From positions 62,001 through 126,000 of the forward strand of contig JAUHQD010000003.1 of the NCBI GenBank assembly GCA_030418115.1: 64,000 nt of DNA. Direction: 5' to 3'. The notes below the pieces were generated by a model. The model worked only from the letters and a program-made list of their open reading frames with translations. It had not been told where the DNA came from and made no database searches. A program made the position numbers and the translations under genes. Below, in pieces: positions 8,864 to 18,601 of the stretch (the stretch's first letter is position 1; the number at the start of each line of letters is the position of its first letter). Source of the DNA: Alteromonadaceae bacterium BrNp21-10 (GTDB lineage Bacteria; Pseudomonadota; Gammaproteobacteria; Enterobacterales; Alteromonadaceae).

Positions 8864-10795
8864 TTATGGCAGGCTTATTTGAAACGGTGAGGCCGGCAGG
8901 CCTTCTTTGTTATACAAATTAGCTTGGTCGGGGTTATGTGCCCATCCATAGCGTACTTGAGTTGGAGCGCTGATATCGCTATTCGAGACCTTTATTTTGT
9001 CGCCGATAATTTCCGCTTGCGCCCACAGAAATTTGCCATCACTAGCGGCAATGGCGAATTCTTTAAGCTCGCCACCTTTGGCTAGTAAGCCGCTGCCAAT
9101 ATGTTCAAAACTTAGCACTAGGCTTTGTTCTTGCGTTTCAATAGACGTTGGGCTTGGACCTGAATACACCACATCGTGCTCGCCATAAGCGAGACTCTGC
9201 GCTGCTAAGGCTAAACGATGTCCCGGTGAATATTTATCTAAAGGATGGATGTCATTCCATTCGCCGGCATCAATAATCACGGCCATAGCAGTGTTAGGCA
9301 CTTCAAGCGTTAAGCGCTGTTGTTCGCGTAATTCTGCCCAATTACTTTCCATGGGTTGTGCTTGAACCTCCATAAAATTGGCTAATTGCACGAACAAGAA
9401 CGGCATATTGTCTTGCTTCCACAATCTGCGCCAATCTTGGATCATCTCGCTCATTAATGCCTGATAATTAGCAGGATTACCGGTATTGGATTCCCCTTGA
9501 TACCACAGTAAGCCTTTTGCCGTGTAAGGAGTGGCCGGTGCAATCATGGCATTAAACAACCCCGTTGGCTTGTATTGGATAAAGGTGTTGTTCGGTAGTT
9601 CGTCGGTAAGCACGCTGACTTTGAATTGCCATTGACCTTTAAGGTCTAGATGGTTATCTGCACTACCTAGCCAATAAGGTTTATCGTCAACAAAACCACC
9701 TTTACCGCGATTATTGATTACTCGCACTGCAATCACATTTTTACCGGCTTTTAAAATGCCAGTATCAACGGTATAGCGTCGTGGAGGGTATTGATAAGTG
9801 ATATTGCCCACTTCAACACCGTTAACGTAAACGGTGTCGGCATCGACAATGCGGCCCATCATTAATTTAGCCGGTTTACCTGCCATCTCAGCGGGAACAT
9901 CAATGGTTTTACGGAACCAGACTACGCCATTCATGGGGGCGACACCTTGGTCTTCCCAATAACCCGGCAGGGTAAAGGGTTGCCATCGGCTATCATCAAA
10001 CTCAGCTTGGTACCATTTTTCGGCTAAACCGGCATCGCGCTGATTGATATCGGCATACCAATTATCATTGCGGGTTTTATCCGCGTCCTGAATTTTTTTG
10101 ATGTTGTTATCATCGGCAAAGAATTTGGCTTCAGCTAATGGCTCAGGAAAGCGGCTTAGAGCGTCTTGACTCATCCACGCCTCTACAGGTGAGCCGCCAA
10201 CGCTGACATTAATTATGCCAACTGGAACTTGATAGCGTTGATAAAGATCACGGGCGAAGAAGAAGGCTGTGCCAGAAAATTTCATCACAGATTCTGGGTT
10301 AATACTCTGCCAACTGTTGTGCGGATAATCTTGTTGCGGGCCGGTGAATTTATAAAGGGTGGGCACGGTAAAATGGCGAATATCAGGGAAGTTAGCCTGG
10401 TCAATGTCCTCAGGGTATTTTTCCTTGATACGCTCCATAGGCAGCACCATATTCGATTGGCCTGAGGCAATCCATACCTCACCAAAAGTGACATTGTTGA
10501 TAGTCACTTTATTGTTACCACTGAGTTCAATACTATGGCTACCACCAGCGGCCTGCGGAGGTAAAGTTAACGCCCACTCACCGCTTGGGCTAGTAATTGA
10601 GCCAATTAATTTTCCGTCTAAGCGGGCAATTACGCGCTCATTTGGATCTGACCAACCCCATATTTTGACCTCAGCATCACGTTGCAACACCATGTTGTCG
10701 CCAATTAATTGCGGCACACTGATATCGGCGCTAGCGTTAAAGCTAGCCACCACAGTACTTAGCATTAAATAATTGAATAGATTTATTTTTTTCAT
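8864..10795 (-). CDS. SIAE-type carbohydrate O-acetylesterase (secreted)
   Basis: This 643-residue protein has a signal peptide (about 1-23) and then the start typical of sialate O-acetylesterase-family proteins (MVLQRDAEVKIWGWSDPNE). The SGNH-type nucleophile is in SGQSNM (Ser114). A jelly-roll domain is inserted at about 250-400 (DDSRWQPFTLPGYWE, VWFRKTIDVP), followed by WYQGESNTGN and a DIHPLDK His/Asp site. Family members remove acetyl groups from sugars, including acetylated xylan and sialic acid. It lies 18 bp downstream of a GH67 alpha-glucuronidase, so acetyl-xylan fragments are the likely substrate here (inference from context). AAGGA precedes the start. Confidence 0.88.
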   Translation of the reverse strand: MKKINLFNYLMLSTVVASFNASADISVPQLIGDNMVLQRDAEVKIWGWSDPNERVIARLDGKLIGSITSPSGEWALTLPPQAAGGSHSIELSGNNKVTINNVTFGEVWIASGQSNMVLPMERIKEKYPEDIDQANFPDIRHFTVPTLYKFTGPQQDYPHNSWQSINPESVMKFSGTAFFFARDLYQRYQVPVGIINVSVGGSPVEAWMSQDALSRFPEPLAEAKFFADDNNIKKIQDADKTRNDNWYADINQRDAGLAEKWYQAEFDDSRWQPFTLPGYWEDQGVAPMNGVVWFRKTIDVPAEMAGKPAKLMMGRIVDADTVYVNGVEVGNITYQYPPRRYTVDTGILKAGKNVIAVRVINNRGKGGFVDDKPYWLGSADNHLDLKGQWQFKVSVLTDELPNNTFIQYKPTGLFNAMIAPATPYTAKGLLWYQGESNTGNPANYQALMSEMIQDWRRLWKQDNMPFLFVQLANFMEVQAQPMESNWAELREQQRLTLEVPNTAMAVIIDAGEWNDIHPLDKYSPGHRLALAAQSLAYGEHDVVYSGPSPTSIETQEQSLVLSFEHIGSGLLAKGGELKEFAIAASDGKFLWAQAEIIGDKIKVSNSDISAPTQVRYGWAHNPDQANLYNKEGLPASPFQISLP

Positions 10796-10813
10796 AGTTG
10801 CTTTCCTTTGGGC

Positions 10814-12955
10814 TTAGCCTCGCCCTGGTGCATATGGAAATTGATAGCTGCGGTAGGTTTCTAAACTGTGTTCAGGTGCTGCAAAACCCGCAGGAAATGG
10901 TCGTTTAGAAAAAGTTTGGAAATACAGCATACAAGCATCACGCCACCATTGTGCTTCCTTAAGTTGAATGGCCAAGGCCATTTTCACCTGATTAAACTGG
11001 TTTGCTTCGATTTGTGACTCTAGGGCAAGCCATTGCGCTTGCATCTCGGCAACGCCTTGCACACCTGCATCGTAATGCTTAGCGAGCTCATTCCACAAGG
11101 TGTCACCAGAAGGCATTTTGTAATCCCAATCTAAATGATGGAACCAAAGTAATAATTCTGTTGGAGTAGTCGCTGGGTCAGAGAAACGCTTTTGCCAGTA
11201 TGGGGCATATTGGGCCACACCATTGGTGCCGCTGGCCGTTCTGTCTAGGCCAATACCTTGTTCGTCGGCCCGATGATAATAAGTAGGATTCCAATCATCG
11301 CGTCCTAAGTCGCCAACCCATGGCCCTGGGCCGTAATGGTGTCCGGTGTCCATTAAGTGATGTAAACCTAAGGGCGTCATGTAATTCACTACGTGCTCGC
11401 GAGAGCTCATCATTATATCGACGATATTGGCAACCGCTTTGTCGTCATTGCTAAGAGTCATGCGTGCCCATTCTTCAGCGATCTCGGCTGCGGTTAAATC
11501 ATGATCCCATGCTAAGCGGCCATACACATACCAATTCGATTGGCCGAAAATATGCCCCGTCCAATTACGGTCCATACCAATGTTAGCCACACCGGCCATA
11601 GCGCTAAGCGGAATATTGTACAAACTGCCGTCCACTACCTTGGCAACGGTAGAACCTTCGCCTTTAACATGGGTATCGGCATCTAGTGCTTCTTTGTACA
11701 TCGTGCCCAAATAAGCTAAATGGGTACTGAATCCGAGGTATTCCTGAGTAATTTGGAATTCCATGGCTAACGAAGTCTGCGGCGTTGCACCAAATAGCGC
11801 ACTGAAGGCTTCGCGAGGTTGAAAATCAATGGGGCCGTTTTTAACTTGCACACTAACGTTTGGCTCAAATTTGCCATCTAAAGGCACAAACTCGTTATAG
11901 GCTTGTAAGCTACGCTCGGCCTTGGCATCGTGGGAATAAACAAAGGCACGCCATAACACATTGCCACCAAAAGGCTGCAAGGCTTTAGCCAACATATTGG
12001 CGCCTTCGGCATGGGTACGGCCATAATCGCCGGGGCCGGGTTGTCCTTCAGAATTGGCCTTAACTAAGTAACCGCCAAAATCGGGGATAATTTTATAAAT
12101 CTCGGCTGTTTTATCCTTCCACCATTGCTGTACGTTTTTATCTAACGGATCTGAGGTGCTTAAACCGCCGATTTGTTGTGGCGAGCTGAATTTAAGGGAG
12201 AGATACACCTTGATCCCGTAAGGACGGAAAATATCGGCTAAGGCCTTTACCTTCTGTAAATAGTGCGGAGTAAGTATCAGCGAATTGGCATTCACATTAT
12301 TAGGTACGATACCGTTAATTCCAATGGAAGCATTGGCACGAGCGTAGTCGTAATAACGTTGTTCTTTGTAATCCGGTAATTTGTGCCAATCGAAAATGGA
12401 TTGCCCGGCATAACCGCGCTCGGTGTGTCGGTCTAGATCATCCCAGTGGTTTAGCATGCGTAATTGCACTTTTGGCGATTCGCTAATGCTCAATTGCTTA
12501 ATGGATTGTTCGGTTTGTAGTAAACGTAAAAAGCGGAATGTGCCGTAAAGCAGGCCGATGTCACTATTAGCTGCAATATAGGTTTTACCATTTAGGCTGT
12601 GAATGACAAAGCCTTCATTACCAATTGTAGATAACAGGGTTTGAATACTTTGTTCATTCTTGCTGAGCTGATCACCTTTAGTGATGATTAAATCGGCCTT
12701 GCTGGAAAAATGTGGAGCCGTTTTGAGTAAACCTTGCCACGCATCGGTTAGTTCTTGTTGGATGACATTGGCGGTATCTGATTGACTGCGAATATCAATT
12801 GCGGTTAACGATTTAACATAACTTTGGCGTTGCTGCTTATCGGTAATCTCATCGTATTTTAACCACAGGCGATAACCATCATCGCCAGCAAAAGGGTTTT
12901 GAGCAACAGCTACCTGACTCAGTAATAACAAAAACACACAAACCAATCTCAACAC
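10814..12955 (-). CDS. GH67 alpha-glucuronidase
   Basis: GH67 features are clear: VKANSEGQPGPGDYGRTHAEG (with the acid/base region), WRAFVYSH, VKNGPIDFQPRE (catalytic Asp/Glu region), MEFQITQEYLG and ANIGMDRNWTGHIFGQSNWY. The enzyme removes 4-O-methylglucuronic acid from the non-reducing end of xylo-oligosaccharides. I choose a GTG start at 12955, because GGAG lies 9 nt upstream and the product then begins with a clean signal peptide (LRLVCVFLLLLSQVAVA). The longer frame from 13006 would precede it with an unlikely stretch. The product has 713 residues and is probably periplasmic. It is the first gene of a two-gene operon with the SIAE esterase. Confidence 0.92.
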   Translation of the reverse strand: MLRLVCVFLLLLSQVAVAQNPFAGDDGYRLWLKYDEITDKQQRQSYVKSLTAIDIRSQSDTANVIQQELTDAWQGLLKTAPHFSSKADLIITKGDQLSKNEQSIQTLLSTIGNEGFVIHSLNGKTYIAANSDIGLLYGTFRFLRLLQTEQSIKQLSISESPKVQLRMLNHWDDLDRHTERGYAGQSIFDWHKLPDYKEQRYYDYARANASIGINGIVPNNVNANSLILTPHYLQKVKALADIFRPYGIKVYLSLKFSSPQQIGGLSTSDPLDKNVQQWWKDKTAEIYKIIPDFGGYLVKANSEGQPGPGDYGRTHAEGANMLAKALQPFGGNVLWRAFVYSHDAKAERSLQAYNEFVPLDGKFEPNVSVQVKNGPIDFQPREAFSALFGATPQTSLAMEFQITQEYLGFSTHLAYLGTMYKEALDADTHVKGEGSTVAKVVDGSLYNIPLSAMAGVANIGMDRNWTGHIFGQSNWYVYGRLAWDHDLTAAEIAEEWARMTLSNDDKAVANIVDIMMSSREHVVNYMTPLGLHHLMDTGHHYGPGPWVGDLGRDDWNPTYYHRADEQGIGLDRTASGTNGVAQYAPYWQKRFSDPATTPTELLLWFHHLDWDYKMPSGDTLWNELAKHYDAGVQGVAEMQAQWLALESQIEANQFNQVKMALAIQLKEAQWWRDACMLYFQTFSKRPFPAGFAAPEHSLETYRSYQFPYAPGRG

Positions 12956-13149
12956 GGTGTCTATCTCCAGACATAGGTGAATAATTAAGGGCGAAAATCC
13001 TAACATTAATTGTTAATAAATCTGCTCAACACACGCTATTTCGTTGATAGAATGTAATAAATCATAAGCGATTGTTATGCTCTAGGTTCAGCTAATGTAC
13101 AGCTGTTCTAACTTGGCAATGATGCATTTAATTTATTCAAGGAAGCCTG

Positions 13150-13665
13150 ATGAAAATTAATCCAAAAGATGTTTTTCTTCATTATCTTAAGCAACTACAG
13201 CATTTATTGACTGTGATTGAATCCCATCAACAAGGCGGCTTGGATATCTTTGCTAGCAGCTTACAGGCGGATATGTTGCCTTTTGCGCAACAGGTACGCA
13301 CCACTGCAAATTTTGCCCTGCGCGCTTGTTGCCCCTTGGCGAACTTACCGGTGCTGAGCTTTGATAATGATCAGTTAAATTGGCAGGGATTAGGGCTGCA
13401 AATTAGCCAGACGATAGCACATATTCAGCAAATAGATGACGCTGCATTCAATAGTCAGAATGCCAGTCTCCTAAGTGAAAAGGCCGGATTTAGTGACGTA
13501 CTTTTGCCCGCAGATGAATTCTTATCCTTATATACCTTACCCAACTTCTTTTTCCATCTGAGCATGGTCTACGCTATCGCTCGGCAACAGGGTGTGCCAG
13601 TGAGTAAAGGTGACTTTGACGGAATTCATGATTATCCAGTAGGTTTTTCATTCGTATCTGAGTAA
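13150..13665 (+). CDS. DUF1993 family protein
   Basis: A 171-residue soluble protein. The C-terminal stretch FFFHLSMVYAIARQQGVPVSKGDFDGIHDYP is the conserved end of the DUF1993 family, a predicted all-helical DinB-like fold of unknown function. The start has GGAAG four nt upstream. It is a single gene divergent from the xylan locus, with no operon partner. Confidence 0.85.
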   Translation: MKINPKDVFLHYLKQLQHLLTVIESHQQGGLDIFASSLQADMLPFAQQVRTTANFALRACCPLANLPVLSFDNDQLNWQGLGLQISQTIAHIQQIDDAAFNSQNASLLSEKAGFSDVLLPADEFLSLYTLPNFFFHLSMVYAIARQQGVPVSKGDFDGIHDYPVGFSFVSE

Positions 13666-13985
13666 AGTATTTAATAAAAACATAACGTTAAGAAAGTGTA
13701 AGTGGTTACTTCATATTCTCTTTTTGATTGGGTGCTCAACCTTACAGCATTGTTAATGTTATTAGATGCCACGAATGAAAGTAAATCGTGGTTTTAAGTA
13801 TTGATTTTTAGTCATAATCTATGAATTTAGCGTCTATCAAAACAGCATATAGGTGAGTGCCATTGGCTTAAGCCGTGTTAGTATTTTCTGGTTAGGATCA
13901 AAAAAATAAAAATATTTCCTAATACCTAAACAACAATAATGGCATCCAAATAATGCCAGGCACACCCTACAACACAGAGGTATTC
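13666..13985. other. Intergenic region before maeB
   Basis: About 320 bp, AT-rich, with no convincing gene or RNA. A small 5-bp hairpin (13941-13945 with 13953-13957) sits shortly before the maeB ribosome binding site. The maeB promoter must lie here, but I could not place it. Confidence 0.4.
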
Positions 13986-15233
13986 ATGAAAGATTTTCGC
14001 CAACAAGCGTTGGATTATCACGCGTTGCCGGTTCCCGGTAAAATATGCATTGCACTCACCAAACCAGCTGAAAGCGTTAAAGACTTGGCCTTAGCTTATA
14101 GCCCTGGGGTTGCTGAGCCGGTACGCGAAATTGCTGCCGACCCTGATGCCGCCTATTTGTATACGGGTAAGGGTAATATGGTGGCGGTTATTTCTAACGG
14201 TACCGCTATTCTTGGTCTTGGTAATTTAGGGCCTTTAGCTTCCAAGCCGGTAATGGAAGGTAAAGCCTTACTATTTAAACGGTTTGCAGGATTGGACGCT
14301 ATCGATATTCAAGTTAAGCACCGTACTACCGCGGAATTTATTGATACCGTGGCGAATATCGCCGATACCTTTGGTGGTATTAATTTAGAAGATATTAAAG
14401 CGCCAGAATGTTTCGAAATTGAACAAGAATTATCCAAGCGTTGTAATATTCCGGTATTTCATGACGATCAGCACGGCACCGCTATTGTTACCGCGGCAGG
14501 TATGCTGAATGCTATGGAAATTCAGGGAAAAACTTTACATGATTCCACCATAGTCTGCATGGGCGCGGGAGCCGCTGCCGTTGCCTGCATGGAGCTATTA
14601 ATAAAATGTGGTGCCCAACGTGAACGCATTTATATGCTTGACCGTCAGGGGGTTATCCATACTCGTCGTGAAGATCTTACGCCCCATAAAGCCTTGTTTG
14701 CTAATAATACCGACAAGCGTACATTGGAAGATGTAATGCTTGGCGCTGATGTGTTTGTTGGGGTTTCGGGACCGGATGTTTTGCCTGCAGAAGCGTTAAA
14801 ACTCATGGCGAAGAATCCGGTGGTGTTTGCTTGCTCGAATCCGGATCCAGAAATTAAACCAGAATTAGTGCATGCCACCCGCGATGATGTGATTATCGCT
14901 ACAGGCCGTTCGGATTATCCCAATCAAGTAAATAACGTGTTGTGCTTTCCGTTTATTTTTCGTGGTGCGCTGGATATGCGCGCCACCACTATTAACGACG
15001 AAATGAAGATTGCCGCAGTTGATGCAATTCGTCAAATTGCTAAAGAGCCGGTGCCAGACGAAGTATTGGTCGCTAGTGAGATGCAAGCATTAAGCTTTGG
15101 AAAAGAGTACATTATTCCTAAACCAATGGATCCGCGATTATGCCAGCGAGTGGCGTTGGCCGTCGCCAAAGCTGCAATTGAGTCTGGCGTTTCACCATTT
15201 GAATCGTTACCTAAGGGCTATATGCAATCATGA
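13986..15233 (+). CDS. maeB: NADP-dependent malic enzyme, short form (MaeB-like)
   Basis: A 415-residue protein from ATG 13986, preceded by GAGG with a 5-nt gap; the in-frame ATG at 13953 lacks a site. Malic-enzyme motifs are [11 protein letters not shown], the [13 protein letters not shown] stretch, [10 protein letters not shown] (metal/catalytic region) and a Rossmann segment [16 protein letters not shown]. It decarboxylates malate to pyruvate. E. coli MaeB carries a C-terminal phosphotransacetylase-like domain (about 760 residues); this one lacks it, as do several other proteobacterial forms. The last codons overlap the next gene by ATGA, so the two are translationally coupled. Confidence 0.9.
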   Translation: MKDFRQQALDYHALPVPGKICIALTKPAESVKDLALAYSPGVAEPVREIAADPDAAYLYTGKGNMVAVISNGTAILGLGNLGPLASKPVMEGKALLFKRFAGLDAIDIQVKHRTTAEFIDTVANIADTFGGINLEDIKAPECFEIEQELSKRCNIPVFHDDQHGTAIVTAAGMLNAMEIQGKTLHDSTIVCMGAGAAAVACMELLIKCGAQRERIYMLDRQGVIHTRREDLTPHKALFANNTDKRTLEDVMLGADVFVGVSGPDVLPAEALKLMAKNPVVFACSNPDPEIKPELVHATRDDVIIATGRSDYPNQVNNVLCFPFIFRGALDMRATTINDEMKIAAVDAIRQIAKEPVPDEVLVASEMQALSFGKEYIIPKPMDPRLCQRVALAVAKAAIESGVSPFESLPKGYMQS

Positions 15234-16255
15234 CAATGATGAACAAGGGTTTTGCCCTGAATTTAATTGAAGATATCGAGGTCGGTTTTGAACCGCGATT
15301 ATCCATTATCGAGAAGCCGCTCAAGCCACTAAAAAAAGGCCAAGTACGGGTAAAAATGCTAGCGTCGCCGGTGAATCCATCTGACTTGGTTTACTTACGC
15401 GGTCAGTACGGTATTCCCCCCGAAGAAAAGGCCTTTGCTGGTTTTGAAGGTTGTGGTGTGGTGGTCGAAGCAAATGCCGGACTTTATGGTAAATGGTTAA
15501 CCGGTAAACGAGTGGCGATTGCCGCACAACCCGGCGAAGATGGCGTATGGGCGCAATACGCGGTAACAATGGCCAGTTTCTGTTTGCCGGTGCGTAAGGA
15601 TATTAGTGATGTGCAAGCATCGACCATTATCGTTAACCCTTGTACCGTCGTCTGCTTAATGGAGCGAGCACTGCAGTTAGGGGCAAAAGCGGTTGTGATT
15701 AATGCCGCTGCCAGCCAAGTCGGTAAAGGCTTGATCCGTTACGCAAAGATTATCGGTATGCCCACCATCGCGACAGTACGTAGTGAAGCTAATGTAAAAG
15801 TGCTTAAAGCATTAGGGGCAACACAGGTATTACTGACTATTGATGACGATTTTGGTGAGCAACTTAAACAGGTGAGCAAGCAATATCAGGCCAGTGTGTT
15901 GCTAGACGCTGTGGCAGACAAAGATACCGCCAACGTATTACGTTACATGCGAGACGGTAGTACTGCCGTGGTATATGGGCGTTTACAAGAGTCCCATGAT
16001 CCGTTAGGTGGTCGTTTCAGTGTGGCTGATGTAATTTTCCGTAATATGCATATTGAAGGCTTTTGGTTAGCTCGCTTTATGCGCCGGGCCTCATTATGGC
16101 AAGCAATAAAATTAAATCGTAAGGTGCAAAAGTTGTTTGCTGATGGCATCTTCCAAACGGATATCCGCAGTGAAGTAGGCTTTGACGATTTCATCTCGGA
16201 GTTGATCCACTACGCTGACAATAAAAGTGATGGCAAGGTGATCCTCAAACCTTAG
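15230..16255 (+). CDS. Zinc-independent MDR-family oxidoreductase (quinone/enoyl reductase-like)
   Basis: A 341-residue medium-chain dehydrogenase/reductase. It has the N-terminal GroES-like fold (MLASPVNPSDLVYLRGQYG), a cofactor motif (NAAASQVGKGLIRYAK) and no zinc-ligand Cys cluster. This pattern fits NADPH-dependent quinone or trans-2-enoyl-CoA reductases. Its ATG overlaps the maeB stop (ATGA). Malic enzyme makes NADPH and this enzyme probably consumes it, but the shared pathway is only inferred. Confidence 0.82.
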   Translation: MTMMNKGFALNLIEDIEVGFEPRLSIIEKPLKPLKKGQVRVKMLASPVNPSDLVYLRGQYGIPPEEKAFAGFEGCGVVVEANAGLYGKWLTGKRVAIAAQPGEDGVWAQYAVTMASFCLPVRKDISDVQASTIIVNPCTVVCLMERALQLGAKAVVINAAASQVGKGLIRYAKIIGMPTIATVRSEANVKVLKALGATQVLLTIDDDFGEQLKQVSKQYQASVLLDAVADKDTANVLRYMRDGSTAVVYGRLQESHDPLGGRFSVADVIFRNMHIEGFWLARFMRRASLWQAIKLNRKVQKLFADGIFQTDIRSEVGFDDFISELIHYADNKSDGKVILKP

Positions 16256-16268
16256 CCGGCTGTCGTTG

Positions 16269-16314
16269 AGCATTTTGTTACTCTAGGCTATATGCCTTAG
16301 TGTGACAAAATGCT
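16269..16314. repeat. Inverted repeat after the MDR gene
   Basis: A 10-bp perfect outer stem (16269-16278 with 16305-16314) encloses a second small stem (AGGC/GCCT). There is no T-run, so it may be a factor-dependent terminator or mRNA 3'-end stabiliser rather than a classical terminator. Confidence 0.5.
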
Positions 16315-16419
16315 TACGCAATTCCACCTTTATAATCCTCTATGTTAATGGCCTTAGATTGCATTCTGGCTAACGCGCCGTAGTATTCGTATTTAGATCG
16401 TTAAATCAGGATTACTTAC

Positions 16420-17943
16420 ATGAAGTCGATATTACTTGGGTGTTTACTGTTTTTTTCATCACTAGTTAGTGCTGAATATAATTTACATGAACTTTCTATA
16501 TCAAAAACGCAAGAAAAACTAAGTGAAGGTTCACTAACTAGTGAGGCATTGGTTAAATATTACTTACAACGCATTGAACTGTTTGATAATAATTCACCTT
16601 TTCTCAACTCCGTCGGTCAAATTAACATCCGCGCCATTGCTGAAGCTCAAGCCTTAGATAAAGAACGTAAAGAACATGGTAGTCGTGGGCCTATGCATGG
16701 CATTCCTGTGTTACTCAAAGATAATATCGATACCGGTGATGGCATGGCGAATACCGCAGGTTCATTAGCGTTAAAAGACAACAAGCCTAAGTATGATGCC
16801 TTTTTAGTGAGTCAACTGCGTAAAGCGGGAGCGATTATATTAGGTAAAAGCAACCTATCAGAATGGGCCAATTTCCGTTCTACGCGCTCTTCTAGTGGTT
16901 GGAGTGGTATGTATGGTCAAAGTAAAAACCCCTATGACGTTACCCGTAGTCCTTGCGGTTCGAGTTCAGGCTCAGGCATTGCCGTGGCCGCCGATTTAAC
17001 CATGGTGGCAGTAGGTACCGAAACCGATGGCTCAGTAACATGTCCTTCTGCGGTTAATGGCATTGTGGGTATTAAACCGACATTAGGTACCGTAAGTCGT
17101 AGTGGTATTATCCCTATTGCCCACAGTCAAGATACCGCAGGCCCTATGGCCAGAAACGTCACCGATGCGGTTATTTTGTTGCAAGCAATGACGGCTGTCG
17201 ATCCCAAAGATTCGGCCGCCACAGTTAGTCAAAGTGACTATTTATCCCACTTAAAAACACAAGGTCTTAAAGGTAAGCGTATCGGTATTGCGCGAGATTT
17301 TATGGGCTACCATGAGCAAGTAGATGCCGTTTTTATGCAAGCGGTCGAAGCATTAAAAGCCCAAGGTGCGGTGATTGTTGATGACATCAAATTCTCCGGT
17401 GCCAAAGAGTGGGGAGATGCTGAATTTGCGGTTTTACTTTATGAATTCAAGGCCGATCTTAATCAGTATTTGGCTAATACCGCAGAAGGTTTACCTAAAT
17501 CCTTAGCTGACTTAATTGATTTTAATCTGCAACATGTGCAACAAGAAATGCCGTACTTTGCTCAGGAACTGTTTTTTATGGCACAAGAAAAAGGGCCATT
17601 AACGGATCAGGAATATTTGGATGCGTTGGCCAAATCTAAGTCGTTGACTCAAGAAAAGGGCATTGATGCATTGTTAGCAGAGCATAAGTTGGATTTATTA
17701 ATTGCCCCGACCAATCAGCCTGCTTGGAAGACGGATCATGTTAATGGCGACCATTATTTAGGTTCTGCGACGTCTGCCGCGGCTATTTCGGGTTATCCAC
17801 ACATTACCGTGCCCATGGGTTACGTACAGGGTTTACCAGTAGGCTTGTCTTTCTTTGGTGCTAAATTAGCGGAAGGCACATTAATTGAAGCAGCTTTCAG
17901 TTATGAACAAGCGACTCAACATCGTCACCCACCTGTTCTTTAA
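16420..17943 (+). CDS. Periplasmic amidase-signature hydrolase
   Basis: A 507-residue protein with a signal peptide ending LVSA-EYN. The amidase-signature triad is visible: Lys100 (HGIPVLLKDNID), Ser181 in PCGSSSGSG and Ser205 in ETDGSVTCPS. The 24-residue gap between the two serines matches the family. It hydrolyses an amide bond, but the substrate is not predictable. It lies alone and is closed by a strong terminator shared with metJ. Confidence 0.88.
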   Translation: MKSILLGCLLFFSSLVSAEYNLHELSISKTQEKLSEGSLTSEALVKYYLQRIELFDNNSPFLNSVGQINIRAIAEAQALDKERKEHGSRGPMHGIPVLLKDNIDTGDGMANTAGSLALKDNKPKYDAFLVSQLRKAGAIILGKSNLSEWANFRSTRSSSGWSGMYGQSKNPYDVTRSPCGSSSGSGIAVAADLTMVAVGTETDGSVTCPSAVNGIVGIKPTLGTVSRSGIIPIAHSQDTAGPMARNVTDAVILLQAMTAVDPKDSAATVSQSDYLSHLKTQGLKGKRIGIARDFMGYHEQVDAVFMQAVEALKAQGAVIVDDIKFSGAKEWGDAEFAVLLYEFKADLNQYLANTAEGLPKSLADLIDFNLQHVQQEMPYFAQELFFMAQEKGPLTDQEYLDALAKSKSLTQEKGIDALLAEHKLDLLIAPTNQPAWKTDHVNGDHYLGSATSAAAISGYPHITVPMGYVQGLPVGLSFFGAKLAEGTLIEAAFSYEQATQHRHPPVL

Positions 17944-17959
17944 TCAATAGCTTTAACCA

Positions 17960-17985
17960 AAAACGGCAGCTTAAGCTGCCGTTTT
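17960..17985. terminator. Bidirectional intrinsic terminator (amidase / metJ)
   Basis: An 11-bp perfect stem (17960-17970 with 17975-17985, AAAACGGCAGC/GCTGCCGTTTT) has a TTAA loop. A/T runs on both sides suit two convergent genes. Confidence 0.85.
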
Positions 17986-18066
17986 ACTTTGAAATTCTAG
18001 TTAACCTCAGCTCGGGATAAGAATTGTCAAAAATGTAGATATACCCTTTATATTTCAATGGTTTAG

Positions 18067-18396
18067 TTATTCTTCTTCTTCGATATTATCTTCGTCAATG
18101 GCAATACCCATTGCTTGCATGAGATCTCTGGCCTCTGCGGGAATGCGGTGAGGATTGTCTTTGCGTAAGTCATCATCATTGGGTAATGGCTGATCGGTGA
18201 AGGCATGAATAAAGGCTTCACAAAGTAATTCTGAGTTGGTGGCGTGCCGTAAGTTATTCACCTGACGACGGGTGCGCTCATCGGTAAGTACTTTAAGTAC
18301 TTTTAACGGAATAGAAACCGTTACCTTTTTAACCTGCTCACTTTTTTTACCGTGCTCGGCGTAGGGGTGAATGTATTCGCCTTTCCATTTTGCCAT
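18067..18396 (-). CDS. metJ: Methionine repressor MetJ
   Basis: A 109-residue ribbon-helix-helix protein beginning [30 protein letters not shown], which is the MetJ N-terminal beta-ribbon. The central [23 protein letters not shown] follows family spacing. With S-adenosylmethionine as corepressor it binds tandem met boxes. The C-terminus is more acidic than in E. coli (EDNIEEEE). It is divergent from metB, as in E. coli, and the shared region holds clear met boxes, so it probably autoregulates. Confidence 0.95.
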   Translation of the reverse strand: MAKWKGEYIHPYAEHGKKSEQVKKVTVSIPLKVLKVLTDERTRRQVNNLRHATNSELLCEAFIHAFTDQPLPNDDDLRKDNPHRIPAEARDLMQAMGIAIDEDNIEEEE

Positions 18397-18527
18397 TATC
18401 GTTATTCTCTTATTGTTATGTCACAATTGGGCGGTGTTAGGGGCTGCTGATCTTTGCCGTCCCTAGAGCTGAAAAATATCAGCTTGAAGGGTGAAATTCT
18501 ATCCGTTAGATCTTTTTAGTCAACTTT

Positions 18528-18588
18528 AGATGTCTAAACATCTTGACGTCTTCACGATCTTTATTTAGATTTAGACGTCTAAACGTCC
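18528..18588. promoter_or_regulatory. Tandem MetJ operator (met boxes)
   Basis: 8-bp units resembling AGACGTCT occur in register: AGATGTCT (18528-18535), AAACATCT (18536-18543) and TGACGTCT (18544-18551). After a gap come a perfect AGACGTCT (18573-18580) and AAACGTCC (18581-18588). The last ends 13 bp before the metB ATG. Known MetJ sites are adjacent 8-bp boxes bound cooperatively, so this should repress metB and probably metJ. Confidence 0.9.
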
Positions 18589-18601
18589 AAAAGAGAGCAT
18601 T

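Noticed and set aside
13953-13985. maeB start at ATG 13953
   Set aside because: No ribosome site before it and the extra residues do not match family starts; GAGG fits ATG 13986.
16269-16314. Inverted repeat as a classical intrinsic terminator
   Set aside because: No T-run; kept only as a repeat of uncertain role.
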